Source of the DNA: an uncultured Halomicronema sp. | Lineage (GTDB): Bacteria; Cyanobacteriota; Cyanobacteriia; Phormidesmidales; Phormidesmidaceae | NCBI GenBank assembly: GCA_937897665.1 | Contig: CALCPB010000370.1 | Coordinates: 1-11,856 of the forward strand | Direction of reading: 5' to 3' | DNA length: 11,856 nt | In this document: positions 1 to 7,081 of the stretch, in pieces | Position numbering within the stretch: position 1 is the first letter of the stretch | Layout: each line of letters opens with the position of its first letter | Translations under genes and position numbers: made by a program | The notes under the pieces: generated by a model | Database searches by the model: none | What the model was told of the DNA's origin: nothing | What the model saw: only the letters and a program-made list of their open reading frames with translations

Positions 1-1
1 G

Positions 2-2362
2 GCGGACCTCAGCGAAAGTTTCCCGCCGGGATCGACCTCAGCCGTGGTGTATGACACGACGGAGTTCATTCAGGTCTCGATTCAGGAGGTGTTCATCACT
101 CTGTTGCAAGCCATTGGCTTGGTGATTTTGGTGATTTTCATCTTTCTGCAAGATTGGCGCACGACGATCATTCCGGCGGTGGCGATTCCCGTCTCGCTGA
201 TTGGGGCGCTTGGCTTTGCCTATATCTTTGGCTTCTCGTTGAACAGCTTGACGCTGTTTGGCTTGATTCTCGCTACGGGCTTGGTAGTGGATGACGCGAT
301 CGTGGTCGTAGAAGCGATTACGACCAAAATTAACGACGAGGGTTTGACGCCCAAGCAAGCTTCTATTGACGTGATGGATGAAATTGGAGGAGCGATCGTC
401 TCCACCTCGCTGGTACTGATGGCCGTGTTTATTCCCGTGGCGTTTTTTCCCGGTACCACGGGGCAGCTATACAAGCAATTCGCATTGATCATTGCATTTT
501 CAGTAGCGGTATCCACCTTTAACGCGTTAAGTTTCAGTCCGGCGATGTCCGCAATTTTGTTGCGATCGCAATCTGAGACAGCCGCCGATCAAGCCTCTGG
601 CGGCGGGCCATTGCGCTGGCTGTTCGCTCAATTCAACCAAGGACTGGCGTGGGTTGCAGCCAAGTATAAAGCATCCGTTGCGGCCCTAATTCGTCTGCGG
701 TACGTCGTCATGACGGTCTTTGTGGCCGGTCTGTTTGCCACGTTTTACATGTTTACGGCGGTGCCTGGTGGCTTCGTGCCCTCGGAAGATCAGGGGGTGA
801 TCATCGGTATTGTGCAAGCACCCGATGGGGTCTCCGTGAGCTACACCGACAACGTCCTAGAATCAGTTGTCGAGACCCTGAAAGCAACCCCAGAAATTGA
901 ATCCTACTTTGTGGCCAGTGGCTCAGGTCTAGAAGGAGCGGGCCCAAACCAGGGCCTATTTTTCGCGAAGCTCACGCCTTGGGATGATCGCACCGGGCCG
1001 GGCCAGACGGTCACCGGAGTGCTGCAACGCTTAAATGGGCAGTTTTTCCAAAATCAGGATGCCCGCGTAGTCGCCTTTAACCCGCCGCCGATTCCGGGCT
1101 TTAGCGCCACCGGAGAATCAGAACTGCAGCTGCAAGATCGAACTGGTGGGAGCTATACCATTGATGACTTCTTGGCTGGAGCCAATGAAATTTTGGCAGT
1201 CGCCAACCAAAAGCCCGAAATCGGTACCGCCTACACTCAGTTCACAGCGGGAACGCCCCAGTTAGAAATCGACATTGATCGCAATCAACTAGAGGCCCTC
1301 AACATTGATTTCCAGCAGGCGTTACAAACCATTGGGGCCTCGGTGGGGTCGCAATATGTCAACGACTTTGTATTAGGCACCCGCAGCTACAAAGTCTACG
1401 TGCAGGCCGAGGGAGACTATCGTGATGCCCCCGATGATTTGGAATCCCTGTATGTGCGATCGCGATTGGGCCAAATGGTGCCAATGAGCAAGCTGGCAAC
1501 AGTCACGCCGACCATTGGCCCACAGATCATCACTCACTACAACGGCTATCGCTCCATCAAATTTCAAATGAGCGAAGCAGCTGGCTACTCCAGCAGTCAG
1601 GCCCTAGCGGCGATGGATGAGGCCTTGGACGAAACGCCCCAGCAGGGCTTGGCGGCCGACTGGATTGGCCTGGCCAAAGAACAATTGGCGGCAGGCAGTT
1701 TGGGCGCACTGGTGTTCCTCTTTGGCATCATCATGGTGTTCCTCACCTTGGCGGCCCAATACGAGAGCTATATTGACCCCATCATCATTCTGCTAACGGT
1801 GCCCCTGGCCATGCTCGGCGCGTTGTCCTTCATTGCCGCTCGTGGTCTGAACAACGACGTGTATGTGCAAGTAGCCCTGGTGATGCTAATTGGCTTAGCG
1901 AGTAAAAACGCCATTCTGATTGTGGAATTTGCCAATCAGTCACGGGAAATAGGCCTCACCATCGTTCAGTCAGCGCAAAGAGCGGCAGAAGAGCGGTTCC
2001 GCCCAATTTTGATGACGGCCATTTCATCCCTGGTAGGTTTCTTTCCCCTAGTGATTGCCACCGGGGCAGGCTCAGCTTCGCGCTGGGCGATTGGGACGGC
2101 CCTCTTTGGTGGCCTGTTGGTAGCCACGGTACTCAGCTTTCTGGTGGTGCCGGTGCTGTATGTGGTGATCAAAAGCCTGGAAGCGCAGTTCCTCGGCGTC
2201 CAAAAGCCCCAGAGTAATTCTGATAACGGCAGCTCTGGTAACGGCTTGGTCACGCATCCCGATGGCACCTTAACCTTGCCCTCTCCCAACGACACGGGCA
2301 CTCACACCGAAACTGAGAGTCCAGCACCCACCCAATTTCAGGAAGGTGACAACCCCGCTTAG
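2..2362 (+). CDS. RND-family multidrug efflux transporter, inner-membrane subunit (5' end outside window)
   Basis: This is the C-terminal 786 residues of an HAE-1/AcrB-type proton-driven pump, whose family normally runs to about 1,040-1,080 residues. The frame is open to the left edge, so the gene starts upstream; the GTG at base 44 is internal. The first membrane helix and most of the first porter region are missing. Visible landmarks are TM2-TM4 with the proton-relay motif GLVVDDAIVVVEA (Asp pair at bases 290-295), the second periplasmic porter/docking region (about bases 760-1680), the TM10 motif GLASKNAILIVEFAN (relay Lys at 1904-1906), and RPILMTAISSLVGFFPLV with a conserved Thr. These relay residues suggest an active pump. 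The cytoplasmic C-terminus is a Ser/Asn/Pro/Thr-rich tail. Such pumps work with a membrane-fusion protein and an outer-membrane channel, probably encoded upstream. Substrate unknown. The VVEN signature is VVEA here. Confidence 0.95.
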   Translation, partial: ADLSESFPPGSTSAVVYDTTEFIQVSIQEVFITLLQAIGLVILVIFIFLQDWRTTIIPAVAIPVSLIGALGFAYIFGFSLNSLTLFGLILATGLVVDDAIVVVEAITTKINDEGLTPKQASIDVMDEIGGAIVSTSLVLMAVFIPVAFFPGTTGQLYKQFALIIAFSVAVSTFNALSFSPAMSAILLRSQSETAADQASGGGPLRWLFAQFNQGLAWVAAKYKASVAALIRLRYVVMTVFVAGLFATFYMFTAVPGGFVPSEDQGVIIGIVQAPDGVSVSYTDNVLESVVETLKATPEIESYFVASGSGLEGAGPNQGLFFAKLTPWDDRTGPGQTVTGVLQRLNGQFFQNQDARVVAFNPPPIPGFSATGESELQLQDRTGGSYTIDDFLAGANEILAVANQKPEIGTAYTQFTAGTPQLEIDIDRNQLEALNIDFQQALQTIGASVGSQYVNDFVLGTRSYKVYVQAEGDYRDAPDDLESLYVRSRLGQMVPMSKLATVTPTIGPQIITHYNGYRSIKFQMSEAAGYSSSQALAAMDEALDETPQQGLAADWIGLAKEQLAAGSLGALVFLFGIIMVFLTLAAQYESYIDPIIILLTVPLAMLGALSFIAARGLNNDVYVQVALVMLIGLASKNAILIVEFANQSREIGLTIVQSAQRAAEERFRPILMTAISSLVGFFPLVIATGAGSASRWAIGTALFGGLLVATVLSFLVVPVLYVVIKSLEAQFLGVQKPQSNSDNGSSGNGLVTHPDGTLTLPSPNDTGTHTETESPAPTQFQEGDNPA

Positions 2363-2369
2363 GAGGTGA
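2361..2369 (+). promoter_or_regulatory. Near-perfect Shine-Dalgarno overlapping the RND stop codon
   Basis: AGGAGGTGA matches the 16S rRNA anti-Shine-Dalgarno tail over nine bases. It begins inside the TAG stop of the RND gene and lies three bases before the ATG at 2373. Cyanobacterial genes often have weak sites, so this one strongly supports the downstream start and implies translational coupling of the two genes. Confidence 0.8.
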
Positions 2370-2372
2370 CGG

Positions 2373-2627
2373 ATGAACTGGCGCAGAATATTTTATACCG
2401 GCCTGATGAATACCATCATTGGCGTCGGCCTGGGGTTAGTGATGGCAAACATTGCCGCGTCGCCTTACACCAGTCGCAGCTATCAAAATCTCGATCGCCT
2501 TTATATGATCATCGGCGGCGGCGGTGGCTTTGCCCTCGGCTGGAGCTGGGAAGGCTTGCGGCAGCTAAAAGAAAAGCGCGATCGCGAAGAGCGCGAACTT
2601 TCACAATCAGCTCAGTCAGAAGACTAA
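2373..2627 (+). CDS. Small two-helix membrane protein, function unknown
   Basis: An 84-residue protein with two predicted membrane segments: about residues 7-29 (FYTGLMNTIIGVGLGLVMAN) and 43-63, which contains a run of five glycines (MIIGGGGGFALGW). A highly charged tail follows (KEKRDREERE), probably cytoplasmic. I do not recognise a characterised family; it resembles short conserved cyanobacterial membrane proteins. The ATG is fixed by the AGGAGGTGA site just upstream, and only ten bases separate it from the RND stop, so it is almost certainly co-transcribed and coupled with the pump. It could be a small accessory or stability subunit of the pump, but that is inferred from position alone. 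The overlapping +1-frame ORF is a shadow. Confidence 0.8.
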   Translation: MNWRRIFYTGLMNTIIGVGLGLVMANIAASPYTSRSYQNLDRLYMIIGGGGGFALGWSWEGLRQLKEKRDREERELSQSAQSED

Positions 2628-2668
2628 TATTGGCCAGTGGCGGTCGCCCATCCGGCAGCGAAATCACA

Positions 2669-2680
2669 GTGAAATTTCAC
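2669..2680. repeat. Perfect 12-bp palindrome in the spacer before the 79-aa gene
   Basis: GTGAAATTTCAC is a perfect palindrome 42 bases after the small membrane-protein stop. It could be an operator for a dimeric regulator of the downstream pair, or a weak 3' hairpin (4-bp stem, 4-base loop). It superficially resembles a CRP half-site pair, but its spacer is four bases instead of six. No other clear element was seen in the 211-bp spacer 2628-2838 apart from the ribosome binding site at its end. Confidence 0.3.
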
Positions 2681-2824
2681 AAATAACGATATTTTCCATC
2701 TATTCTCTGGGGAGTTAGTCCATATTGATTACATGCCTTTCCTCCCTTAGAGCACTCTCTAACAGCTAGCTTGGAGTTGCTTGACTGAGCCCACAGCCCA
2801 GATTTTCAACCTCCACCCATGACG

Positions 2825-2830
2825 TAGGAG
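2825..2830 (+). promoter_or_regulatory. Ribosome binding site for the 79-aa gene
   Basis: TAGGAG lies eight bases before the ATG at 2839, a canonical spacing, and supports that start. A TTGACT hexamer at 2781-2786 could be a -35 box, but no convincing -10 follows at 16-18 bases, so no promoter is called. Confidence 0.6.
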
Positions 2831-2838
2831 AATTCCCA

Positions 2839-3078
2839 ATGAAAATTGAACGCTCTCGCCAACATGAATTGACGCCGGAAGAACAAGCCCATTTAGCAAA
2901 GCTGCGAGAATTGGTGCAGGCAGCTTTGGCAGATGGCAAATTATCCGCAGAGGAAATCCAAAAGATTCGAGCCTTGATTCATGCTGATCATCAGGTGACG
3001 GTCGAAGAACTCGAAACGATTCGCACCACGGCTCAAGAGCTTTTGGGAGAGGCGTTTGTAGAGTACGACTGGGGATAA
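2839..3078 (+). CDS. Acidic helical 79-aa protein, possibly TerB-like
   Basis: A soluble, acidic, helix-rich protein with no signal peptide or membrane segment. Two similar helical units can be seen: LVQAALADGKLSAEEIQKIR (about residues 26-45), and a related stretch with VTVEELETIRTTAQELLGEA (about 53-72). The ADGKLSAEE pattern resembles the acidic loop-helix of TerB-like domains, but the protein is about half a normal TerB domain, so this is a weak family suggestion. The C-terminus VEYDWG is distinctive. A good ribosome binding site precedes the ATG. The stop is 13 bp from the potassium-channel start, so the two are probably co-transcribed. A role as cytoplasmic partner or regulator of the channel is a guess from position. 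Confidence 0.75.
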   Translation: MKIERSRQHELTPEEQAHLAKLRELVQAALADGKLSAEEIQKIRALIHADHQVTVEELETIRTTAQELLGEAFVEYDWG

Positions 3079-3091
3079 ATCTAACGTCTCA

Positions 3092-3796
3092 ATGCCATTC
3101 AAACCCGGTCGTCACTCCATTGCTTCTAGGCTATTGGCTTTCCAACAGTCAGAGACCAAGTTTTTTTATATCTTGGCGGCCCTGTTTCTGTTGATCATTG
3201 GCAACCCCATCTTGCCAAATCAAGGCTTAGGCGCTTACACGGTTAAGCTGCTACTCAACTTTGTCATTTTGTCGGGCATTGTCGCGGCCAATCATGAACA
3301 GCAGATCATTCGTCAGATGATGGCGTTAGGTTTGCTCACGCTGTTACTCGACTGGTTATCTCTACTCGGCCCCCAGTGGCCCGCATTGGCGATCATTGCT
3401 TTTGCGTTGTATTGCCTGTTTGTCGCCCTCATCACGATCTCAATCATTATTCAAATTGCCCAGAGCCAGCAGGTAACTGGGAATGTTCTGTGTGGGGCGA
3501 TCGCGGGCTATTTATTGATTGGCCTGACCGGCACCTTTCTCGCCCTCTTGCTAGAGCTGGCTCACCCCGGTGCCTTTGTTGCCGGGGGTGGGGCGATCGA
3601 CAGAACCGATCTATTCAACGCGTTGATGTATTACAGCTTAGTGACGCTATCCACCATTGGCTATGGTGACATTACGCCCGCCGTACCAGCGGCGCGTTCT
3701 CTATCGCTGCTTTTAGGGCTGTCAGGGCAGATTTATTTAACAGTGCTCATCGCTCTGCTAGTCGGCAAATACTTAAACGACACCCGTCTAAAGTAA
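3092..3796 (+). CDS. Potassium channel family protein with GYGD selectivity filter
   Basis: A 234-residue membrane protein. Hydrophobic segments lie at about residues 24-38, 47-66, 74-92, 97-122 and 131-155; then come a pore helix (173-185) and a last helix (200-226). The filter reads TLSTIGYGDITP (residues 185-196), the TxxTxGYGD signature of potassium-selective pores, so a tetramer conducting K+ across the plasma or thylakoid membrane is expected. The first four segments resemble a shortened voltage-sensor-like module, but no regular Arg/Lys series is visible in a fourth helix, so voltage gating is doubtful. There is no cytoplasmic RCK/TrkA domain: the protein ends KYLNDTRLK straight after the last helix. 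The ribosome binding site before the ATG is weak. The 79-aa gene lies 13 bp upstream. Confidence 0.9.
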   Translation: MPFKPGRHSIASRLLAFQQSETKFFYILAALFLLIIGNPILPNQGLGAYTVKLLLNFVILSGIVAANHEQQIIRQMMALGLLTLLLDWLSLLGPQWPALAIIAFALYCLFVALITISIIIQIAQSQQVTGNVLCGAIAGYLLIGLTGTFLALLLELAHPGAFVAGGGAIDRTDLFNALMYYSLVTLSTIGYGDITPAVPAARSLSLLLGLSGQIYLTVLIALLVGKYLNDTRLK

Positions 3797-3823
3797 GTCG
3801 TAGCGGGCCTCTGAGTCTCAGGT

Positions 3824-3856
3824 GAGGTGAGTTCGATACCATTATCGAGGCACCTC
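3824..3856. terminator. Two-part hairpin between convergent genes, likely bidirectional terminator
   Basis: The outer stem GAGGTG/CACCTC (3824-3829 with 3851-3856) and inner stem TCGATA/TATCGA (3833-3838 with 3843-3848) form one hairpin. They are separated by a small 3/2-base internal loop, and the tip is CCAT. It lies in the 72-bp gap where the potassium-channel and phosphatase genes converge. No T-run follows on either strand, which is common in cyanobacteria, so it may act as a transcription barrier or 3'-end stabiliser. Confidence 0.55.
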
Positions 3857-3868
3857 GGCCACACTGGT

Positions 3869-4660
3869 TTATTCGACGACAAATCCGGTTTCGACGTCGG
3901 TATCTTGGCCATCCTGATCGAGCTTCTCCATTAACAGATTGACAATCACCACCGTGATGTTGTCGCGCCCTCCGTGTTTCTTGGCGGAGTTGACCAACGC
4001 CTGCGTGGCGCTCTCCACCGCTCTGATAGATTTGAGATGAGCGGCAATAATGGTGTTGGGGAGTTCTTCCGTCAGGCCATCGCTGCAGAGGAGAAAGCGA
4101 TCGCCCGGCTGCGCCTCGACCGCCTGCACGTCAATCCGGTGCATATCAGCTCGGCCCAGACATTGAGACAGCACGTGTCGCCAAGGATGATTGCGGCTCT
4201 GATCAGGAGTCAGCTCGCCCTCCTTAACGGCCCGGGCAATCCAGGTGTGGTCTTCCGTGATTTGCACAATCTTCGGGCCGCGCAGCCGATATAGGCGAGA
4301 GTCGCCGACATGCGCGCACCAAATCGCCTGATCTTGATGTTCACGAAACATCAAAACGACAGCGGTAGTCCCCAAGTCACCCCGCTCAGGATGCTGTCTC
4401 TGATCGGCCAAAATCGCTTTGTTAGCGAGATCGAGGCCACGATGCAAGATATCAGGGGTCGCCAGGGTTGAGTCCCAATGATCCAGCAAAAATGAGCGAA
4501 TGGTCGCGGTCGCAATACTACTGGCTTCCTGACCACCGGCATGCCCGCCCATGCCGTCTGCAACGATAAAAAATCGCCCCTGCGGATCGACGTAATAGGC
4601 GTCTTGGTTGCTAGAACGCAACAGACCGGGGTCGGTCATTCCAGAAAAGATTAGCTTCAT
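3869..4660 (-). CDS. PP2C-family (PPM/Stp1-like) protein serine/threonine phosphatase
   Basis: A 263-residue soluble Mn/Mg-dependent phosphatase. The PPM motifs appear in order: RSSNQDAYYV (residues 15-24), VADGMGGHAGG (33-43, metal-binding Asp), GTTAVVL, AHVGDSRLYRLR (116-127), EDHTWIARAVKEGELT (136-151), LSQCLG, CSDGLTEEL (192-200) and GGRDNITVVIV (230-240). All metal-ligand aspartates appear present, so activity is expected. Proteins of this class (PrpC/Stp1, and PphA in Synechocystis, which dephosphorylates PII) counter Hanks-type kinases. The ATG follows an AGG-type ribosome binding site and lies 18 bp after the ABC1 kinase stop, indicating one transcript. The last 20 residues are acidic and look like a loose tail. 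Specific substrate unknown; the degenerate kinase and ABC1 kinase nearby are candidates by position only. Confidence 0.95.
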   Translation of the reverse strand: MKLIFSGMTDPGLLRSSNQDAYYVDPQGRFFIVADGMGGHAGGQEASSIATATIRSFLLDHWDSTLATPDILHRGLDLANKAILADQRQHPERGDLGTTAVVLMFREHQDQAIWCAHVGDSRLYRLRGPKIVQITEDHTWIARAVKEGELTPDQSRNHPWRHVLSQCLGRADMHRIDVQAVEAQPGDRFLLCSDGLTEELPNTIIAAHLKSIRAVESATQALVNSAKKHGGRDNITVVIVNLLMEKLDQDGQDTDVETGFVVE

Positions 4661-4678
4661 CGACCTGTCTTTCCCTCA

Positions 4679-6583
4679 CTAAGGCAGCCGATCAGCTCGT
4701 CCCATTTGCAGCATCAAACGCAACAGGGCAATGCCAGCAATTCCCGAAACGATAAAGGCCGCGATCGCGAGCCACAAAAATCCATAAACCAGTAGGATAG
4801 TTGCCGAGAGCACAAAAGCTCCGACCAACAACGTATAGTTGGTGGCCATGTTGACGCTGCTGACCCGACGCAAGATACGGTCAGTCTCAATCGACCGCAC
4901 CCGCACCCGCACATCACCGCGCTCTAGCTTGTCGAGCGTATCCTCTAGCCGCCGAGGCAGGCCAAATGCGGTTGAGCCGACCTGAGCGGCCTGTCGGCCC
5001 AACTCACCTAGCAGTGAATCGGTTGAATTCGACAAATCATTGTTACTCATAAGCTTTGTGGCAAACGGCTTGGCCGCTTCCATAAAGTTAAAATTAGGAT
5101 CTAACCCTTTGCCTACACCCTCTAGCGTCGAAAACGCCCGCATCACAAACGTAAACGTGGCGGGGAATCGAAACGGCTGGCCGTAAGCAATCTCGTATAA
5201 ATCATCACTGATCTCACTGACAGATTGCTCTTCAAAAGGCTTATCCATCAGGTTGTCCAAAATATATTGGACAGACCGACGCACTGGCCCCATGTCATCC
5301 GACGCCGCTAAAGCCCCTAAATCGACTAAAGAGGAAACGACCAATTCGGCATCCCGTTGGGCGATTCCTATGAACGTTATCATAAGACGCTCACGGGTCA
5401 TAGGCTGAATTTGTCCCATCATGCCGAAATCGTAAAAGATCAGGGCACCTTCAGGACTCACCGCGATGTTGCCGGGATGCGGGTCAGCGTGAAAAAAGCC
5501 GTCATCCAACAGCTGGTGTAAATAGGCCTTAGCACCCAAGTGAGCCAGATTAGTGCGATCAAGGCCGGCCGCTTCCAGTGCTTCGTAGTGACTGATCTTG
5601 ATACCGGGCATATATTCCAGCGTCAGCACACGAGGCGAGGCATAGCGCCAAAACACGCGCGGCACGCGGGTCCAATCATGCTTCCGAAAATTGCGGCGAA
5701 AGGTGTCGGCATTCCGCCCTTCGTTGAGATAGTCGATCTCTTCCCACAAAATGCGACAGCACTCTTCGTAGATGCCGAGCCAATCACGGCCACGGCCCCA
5801 ATCGGGATGGTTTTGAAAATAGACGGCAATACCCCGCAGGATGGCCAAGTCAATTTTGAATAGTCGCTTCAGCCCCGGACGCTGCACCTTAACGACAACG
5901 TCTTCGCCAGAATGCAGCTGAGCCCGATGCACCTGACCAAGACTCGCCGCCGCTAAAGGAATCGGGTCAAAATTTTGGTAAAGCTCAGCAAGGGGCTTGC
6001 CAAAATCAGCGGTGATGATTTCCTCCGCCAACTCATAACTAAAGGCAGGTACTCGATCCTGCAGCTTGGAGAGTTCTTCAACATACTCTGCCGGAAACAA
6101 ATCCGCCCGGGTTGAAAACAGCTGCCCCAACTTAATAAAGGTCGGCCCCAGGTCCAAAAAAGTCTCCCGAATCCAAATGGCCTGTCTACGTCGCCGGGTT
6201 GCCAACTTGTCTGGCGTCATCTCGCCAGCATAACTCCAGGACTTTTTATAGAGCCAGCGAGCTCCTAAAAATCGAAAGACAAATGACCAAATATCAGCGG
6301 AGCGCTTAACCCGAGAGTAGCGTTTGCGATTCCAGCGATAGGCTTTGCCATCGGCTTCTGAGGGCCGAGTCGCGGTCGGGCTCAGTGATTGGGGTGGGGG
6401 TGCGGTTACCGCTGGTGAGCCGACGGTCAAAGCGTGCTCGGTCACCTCCATTAGAGCATGCGCATTTACTTCGCCCCCTGATGCCAGCGTCGAAGCAGCC
6501 GGTTCAGTCGATACTGAGTGGCTACCCGACGCTTGCTCGGGTAGAGAAGATGAAGACGTGGCGGAATCGTAGGCGGCAGACAC
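4679..6583 (-). CDS. ABC1/AarF/UbiB family atypical protein kinase
   Basis: A 634-residue member of the ABC1 (UbiB/COQ8-like) atypical kinases, which in cyanobacteria and plastids are tied to prenyl-lipid (quinone, tocopherol) metabolism. Family landmarks are all present: the KxGQ motif in FIKLGQLFSTRADLFP (150-164), the alanine-rich loop AAASLGQVH (211-219) replacing the usual Gly loop, ATP-binding Lys in VVVKVQRPG (232), the catalytic loop FFHADPHPGNI (363-373) and the metal motif YDFGMMGQ (384-391). Two C-terminal membrane helices (about 582-602 and 603-624) anchor it. The GTG start is supported by GGGAG five bases upstream. Residues 1-78 form an odd Ser/Ala/Pro/Thr-rich low-complexity extension before the family's usual start at KAYRWNRKRYSRVKRS. 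The phosphatase gene follows 18 bp downstream. Confidence 0.95.
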   Translation of the reverse strand: MSAAYDSATSSSSLPEQASGSHSVSTEPAASTLASGGEVNAHALMEVTEHALTVGSPAVTAPPPQSLSPTATRPSEADGKAYRWNRKRYSRVKRSADIWSFVFRFLGARWLYKKSWSYAGEMTPDKLATRRRRQAIWIRETFLDLGPTFIKLGQLFSTRADLFPAEYVEELSKLQDRVPAFSYELAEEIITADFGKPLAELYQNFDPIPLAAASLGQVHRAQLHSGEDVVVKVQRPGLKRLFKIDLAILRGIAVYFQNHPDWGRGRDWLGIYEECCRILWEEIDYLNEGRNADTFRRNFRKHDWTRVPRVFWRYASPRVLTLEYMPGIKISHYEALEAAGLDRTNLAHLGAKAYLHQLLDDGFFHADPHPGNIAVSPEGALIFYDFGMMGQIQPMTRERLMITFIGIAQRDAELVVSSLVDLGALAASDDMGPVRRSVQYILDNLMDKPFEEQSVSEISDDLYEIAYGQPFRFPATFTFVMRAFSTLEGVGKGLDPNFNFMEAAKPFATKLMSNNDLSNSTDSLLGELGRQAAQVGSTAFGLPRRLEDTLDKLERGDVRVRVRSIETDRILRRVSSVNMATNYTLLVGAFVLSATILLVYGFLWLAIAAFIVSGIAGIALLRLMLQMGRADRLP

Positions 6584-6588
6584 TCAAA

Positions 6589-6593
6589 CTCCC
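6589..6593 (-). promoter_or_regulatory. Ribosome binding site fixing the ABC1 kinase GTG start
   Basis: Read on the minus strand, GGGAG precedes the GTG at 6583-6581 by five bases. It supports the long start, and so the unusual low-complexity N-terminal extension, over internal starts such as the ATG at codon 45. Confidence 0.5.
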
Positions 6594-6639
6594 GGACAAG
6601 CGATTAAAGAAAACAAAGACGGGTAGGTGCAAAAGACAG

Positions 6640-6658
6640 TTGAACCTAGCTAGTTCAA
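6640..6658 (-). terminator. Hairpin at the stop codon of the 107-aa gene; attenuator or weak terminator
   Basis: TTGAAC (6640-6645) and GTTCAA (6653-6658) form a perfect 6-bp stem around a 7-base loop holding the gene's TAG stop. On the minus strand it is followed by CTGTCTTTT, a weak T-rich tract. It could reduce transcription from the 107-aa gene into the ABC1 kinase gene, or stabilise an mRNA end. Evidence is structural only. Confidence 0.3.
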
Positions 6659-6973
6659 AGATGCCCGATACTGTTGCAGAGTTGCGCGAACTTGAGCAAT
6701 TTCGGCGCGCAAGTTATCAATCGTCGCCTGCAAATCTTGAGGGCTAGCAGCAGCTCCGGGGGGCGTTGTGGTCGGGTCTTGAGCGACTGCCGACTCTTGC
6801 TGTTGGACGCGAGCCATCACCTCATCAGTGAAATTGCGCAAATTCTCTCGCTGCTCAGCGTCAAATCGGCCCAGATTGCTTAGCGTTTCGGTCATTGATT
6901 GCTCGACCTGCTCAGCGATCGCCGTGGCTAAGGCGCGACCCATGAAAAAGGCATGGACGACAGGGCTACTCAT
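6650..6973 (-). CDS. Conserved cyanobacterial small protein with C-terminal coiled coil (DUF6825-like)
   Basis: A 107-residue protein. The N-terminal part (SSPVVHAFFMGRALATAIAE, residues 2-21) could lie along a membrane or form an amphipathic helix. Next comes a conserved-looking helix, LGRFDAEQRENLRNFTDEVM (34-53), and a Pro/Ala linker with TTTPPGAAASP (68-78). It ends in a coiled coil, DLQATIDNLRAEIAQVRATL (80-99). From memory it resembles a family conserved in cyanobacteria and catalogued as DUF6825; the name should be checked. Function unknown. It lies between the degenerate kinase and the ABC1 kinase, with gaps of 108 and 66 bp, has its own -10-like TATAAT upstream, and ends in a hairpin at its stop codon. 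Its expression may therefore be partly independent. Confidence 0.85.
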   Translation of the reverse strand: MSSPVVHAFFMGRALATAIAEQVEQSMTETLSNLGRFDAEQRENLRNFTDEVMARVQQQESAVAQDPTTTPPGAAASPQDLQATIDNLRAEIAQVRATLQQYRASLN

Positions 6974-7004
6974 AATGTCACACTTTGTTACACCTCACGT
7001 CCAG

Positions 7005-7010
7005 ATTATA
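7005..7010 (-). promoter_or_regulatory. Candidate -10 box upstream of the 107-aa gene
   Basis: The minus strand reads TATAAT, an exact sigma70-type -10 hexamer, 31 bases before the ATG at 6973. No good -35 hexamer is found at 16-18 bases, so this would be a -35-weak promoter. It would let the 107-aa, ABC1 and PP2C genes be transcribed apart from the kinase-like gene. A GAGGTG at 17 bases before the ATG is too distant to be a normal ribosome binding site. Confidence 0.35.
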
Positions 7011-7081
7011 ACGTTGCTGGTCTAAAAGTCCGCTCTGTCTACAGCATCAAGTTTCTAAGCGCGTTGACGAAAGTGCTGAAG

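Noticed and set aside
44..46. GTG at base 44 as the true start of the RND gene
   Set aside because: The frame is open to base 2, and the sequence before it (LSESFPPGSTSA) fits the family; a start here would leave a pump without its first helix and porter region.
2669..2680. A cyanobacterial CRP (SyCRP1) or NtcA binding site
   Set aside because: The half-site spacing is four bases, not the six of the CRP consensus, and there is no GTA-N8-TAC pattern.
3974..4294. Plus-strand ORF of 106 codons opposite the phosphatase gene
   Set aside because: It lies wholly antisense to strongly conserved PP2C motifs, has no recognisable domain, and is a compositional shadow.
6385..6747. Plus-strand ORF of 120 codons across the ABC1 start and the 107-aa gene
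   Set aside because: It spans two better-supported genes on the other strand, and its product is a low-complexity Arg/Lys/Pro-rich mix with no family resemblance.
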